Shown here in pieces: positions 62,304 to 64,000 of a stretch of DNA of 64,000 bases. The DNA lies in NCBI GenBank assembly GCA_963677655.1, contig OY782088.1; one strand, written 5' to 3'. Source of the stretch: Saccharicrinis sp963677655. Lineage in GTDB: Bacteria; Bacteroidota; Bacteroidia; Bacteroidales; Marinilabiliaceae. A program made the translations under genes and the position numbers. Below the pieces are notes generated by a model. That model searched no databases. It saw only the letters and a program-made list of their open reading frames with translations, and was not told where the DNA came from. Positions within the stretch are counted from its first letter, which is position 1; every line of letters begins with the position of its first letter.

Positions 62304-63719
62304 ATGGGAGCAAATTTTAATTCAAGAAAACTACATGTTGATTTTGAAGATTACCAGAAAAGAGTTTTTTTGAAGAACTTAAGTTTGATTTTGAGTTTTG
62401 GAATTTTGACTCTTGTATACTATATGTATTCAGACTGGAGTGTACGTCATAATTTGAGTGCTGCAGAAACCAGGATTGTTCCATTATTGCTAAGTGTTGT
62501 TTTACTCCTGATTCATTTAATATTTAGACATAAGTTCTATCGTTTAAAATTAGCTCTATACTTATTGTTTTTCGTGGCTGCACAGCTAATGATGTACGGA
62601 AAATGTTTGATTCATTTACACGAAGAAGCATTGGCTCCAAGTGTAACAGGCGCTATTTTGGTAATATTTCTTATGTCATTAGATTTAAGGCAAAATCTTA
62701 AAACAGCAACTTTTGTTTATATCATTCCTATTGTTGTTTTTTCTTTGTCTTTGATTTTTTGGAAAAAGCCAACAAGTAGCGAATTTTTTGTTTTGGTTGA
62801 TATTTATCCAATTGTAATTGTTGGATTTATAATAAATCGACTACAGTATAATTTAAGATTTAGATTATTCAAATCAAATCAGTTATTAAAACTAGAGCAA
62901 GAGAAAACCAAAGCACTATATAAAGAATCTTTAGTAATTAATGATGAATTAAAAAAGAAAGCAGAAGAAGCAATTTGTATTAAAGAAGAAATTCAGGAGA
63001 AGAACGAAGAGCTAAATAAGAGTAATGCGACAAAAGATCGGTTTTTAACCATTATTGCTCATGATTTAAAAAATCCGATTGGGAATATATGGGGACTTTC
63101 AGATCTGTTGTTGGTCGACAAAACGATGGATGAGAATGGAAAATATGAATGTCTCGATGCAATTAATAAAAGTATTCAGCACACATATGAATTACTTGAT
63201 AATTTACTGAACTGGGCAAGAGCTCAAAATAAGGCAATAGCTTTTAATCCATTAAATCATAAAGCTAATGAGGTGGTGGAAAGGGAGTTAATTGTATTTA
63301 GGCAAGTGGCAGATAAAAAGACTATTAATATAAAGAATAGTATTCCTGATGAATTTGAAGTTTTTGCTGATAAAAATATGCTTGAAACGATAATTAGAAA
63401 CCTTGTTTCGAATGCCATAAAATATAGTTATCCAAAAGGTGAAATAGAAATAAGTGCTACAATAGTAACGAAAGATGTTGAAACCTTTACTCAGATTTCA
63501 ATAAAAGATAATGGGATAGGAATGTCACACGATACTCTCATGAAACTTTTTTCTTCTAATAAAAATATATCGACCAGAGGTACTGAAAATGAATCAGGAA
63601 CTGGTTTTGGACTATTGTTATGTAAAGAATTTTTAGATATACATAAAGGTGATTTAACAGTGCAAAGCATCCCAAATAAAGGAAGTGTCTTTAGTTGTAA
63701 CTTTCCGGTGCTTAATTAA
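62304..63719 (+). CDS. Membrane sensor histidine kinase
   Basis: A 471-residue kinase (ATG 62304 chosen; the frame can begin at a GTG at 62274). About six membrane segments occupy residues 25-200, with short loops and no large periplasmic domain. A coiled-coil linker follows (LKLEQEKTKALYKESLVIND, KKKAEEAICIKEEIQEKNEE). The catalytic core has the H-box FLTIIAHDLKNPIGNIWGLS, N-box IIRNLVSNAIKYSYPKGEIE, G1 SIKDNGIGMS and G2 NESGTGFGLLLCKEF. No receiver domain and no response-regulator gene are in the window, so its partner is elsewhere. Convergent with the WYL gene. Confidence 0.92.
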   Translation: MGANFNSRKLHVDFEDYQKRVFLKNLSLILSFGILTLVYYMYSDWSVRHNLSAAETRIVPLLLSVVLLLIHLIFRHKFYRLKLALYLLFFVAAQLMMYGKCLIHLHEEALAPSVTGAILVIFLMSLDLRQNLKTATFVYIIPIVVFSLSLIFWKKPTSSEFFVLVDIYPIVIVGFIINRLQYNLRFRLFKSNQLLKLEQEKTKALYKESLVINDELKKKAEEAICIKEEIQEKNEELNKSNATKDRFLTIIAHDLKNPIGNIWGLSDLLLVDKTMDENGKYECLDAINKSIQHTYELLDNLLNWARAQNKAIAFNPLNHKANEVVERELIVFRQVADKKTINIKNSIPDEFEVFADKNMLETIIRNLVSNAIKYSYPKGEIEISATIVTKDVETFTQISIKDNGIGMSHDTLMKLFSSNKNISTRGTENESGTGFGLLLCKEFLDIHKGDLTVQSIPNKGSVFSCNFPVLN

Positions 63720-63724
63720 TTTGT

Positions 63725-64000
63725 TTATGAGTATGTTAAACTTGACTTTTTTACTAGATCTCCAATTTTTTTGCGTAGAGAAGGAGGTGATATTACTTCC
63801 AAAGAAGGTCCAAATCCCAGGATTAATCTTTCCAATTCAAAATTAGGAATGACCTTAATGGTTATAATTACACCATTTTCTTTTTCTTCAATAACTTCCT
63901 GAGACCAATGCAAGGGTTTTGTTAAAACATAAGGTGCGTTAGTATTATCAATAAAAAGTTTAATAGTTCTAGGTAGCAATCCGTTATTTACCGTTACACC
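63725..64000 (-). CDS. WYL-domain regulator, C-terminal end (rest outside window)
   Basis: The minus-strand frame is open to the right edge. The 91 visible residues match the C-terminal part of WYL-domain transcriptional regulators: PYVLTKPLHWSQEVIEEKEN, GVIITIKVIPNFELERLILG, FGPSLEVISPPSLRKKIGDL. The final helix binds effectors or forms dimers in this family. The N-terminal winged helix and the W-Y-L triad lie beyond the window, so its identity is by the C-terminal block alone. Convergent with the histidine kinase gene. Confidence 0.82.
   Translation of the reverse strand, partial: GVTVNNGLLPRTIKLFIDNTNAPYVLTKPLHWSQEVIEEKENGVIITIKVIPNFELERLILGFGPSLEVISPPSLRKKIGDLVKKSSLTYS

Overview
The window reads as chromosome from a low-GC member of the Bacteroidota. 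I infer an anaerobic or facultative, probably marine, relative of the Marinifilaceae/Marinilabiliales. The reasons are promoters of the TTTG / TAnnTTTG type characteristic of this phylum, few Shine-Dalgarno sequences, phylum-typical proteins (DUF3822 next to rsmD, CarboxypepD_reg-like secreted proteins, an ISAon1-family transposase remnant), an oxygen-sensitive double-cubane reductase, a sodium:solute symporter and an N-acetyl-beta-lysine osmolyte pathway. The genus is not provable from sequence alone.

Layout. 1-4.9 kb: end of an OmpA protein, mazG, a dispersed intergenic repeat, phoH, and a two-gene double-cubane-cluster reductase plus activase operon. 5-9.4 kb: a coiled-coil lipoprotein, secreted proteins of unknown role and a DUF2007/universal-stress fusion. 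9.4-14.9 kb: the threonine operon (thrA fusion, a phosphoglycerate-mutase-like homoserine kinase candidate, thrC), preceded by a good promoter and a previously unlisted Thr-rich leader peptide that suggests attenuation. 15-23 kb: TPR proteins, a beta-barrel protein, clpC and gyrA. 23.1-25.9 kb is the accessory spot: a dead ISAon1 transposase abutting the end of a second, more decayed copy, nested REP-like palindromes, five identical tRNA-Asp genes, and an inverted second copy of the dispersed repeat.

26-39 kb: pyruvate kinase, aroQ, xerD, rsmD with DUF3822, a RecD-like helicase, and nucleotide-sugar genes (phosphohexomutase, rfbD, rfbA, UDP-glucuronate decarboxylase, UDP-glucose dehydrogenase) that would feed surface polysaccharide synthesis. 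39-48 kb: rpsA, a STAS protein, RNase Z, guaA, a C-terminal processing protease, cysE, and a SiaB/SiaC-like kinase and phosphoprotein pair. 48-55.4 kb: a 1031-residue ABCG-type transporter with extra N-terminal domains, a secreted protein, a DPP-IV-like peptidase and an N-acetylglucosamine-kinase-like protein.

55.4-61.5 kb: a promoter and stem-loop lead into ablA and ablB (beta-lysine osmolyte synthesis), followed by two small genes, a MarC-type membrane protein and a sodium:solute symporter in one tight run, then a MarR regulator with its own promoter. The window ends with a small stress-type membrane protein, a lone Nif11-like peptide, a hybrid-free sensor histidine kinase and the C-terminal end of a WYL-domain regulator.

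The points most worth following are the thr leader, the double-cubane reductase, the Nif11-like peptide without modifying enzymes nearby, the ablAB operon with its small unknown genes, and the repeat structures at 1.5 and 23-26 kb. Several start codons were moved inward from the longest reading frame to the first sensible ATG; each case is noted.
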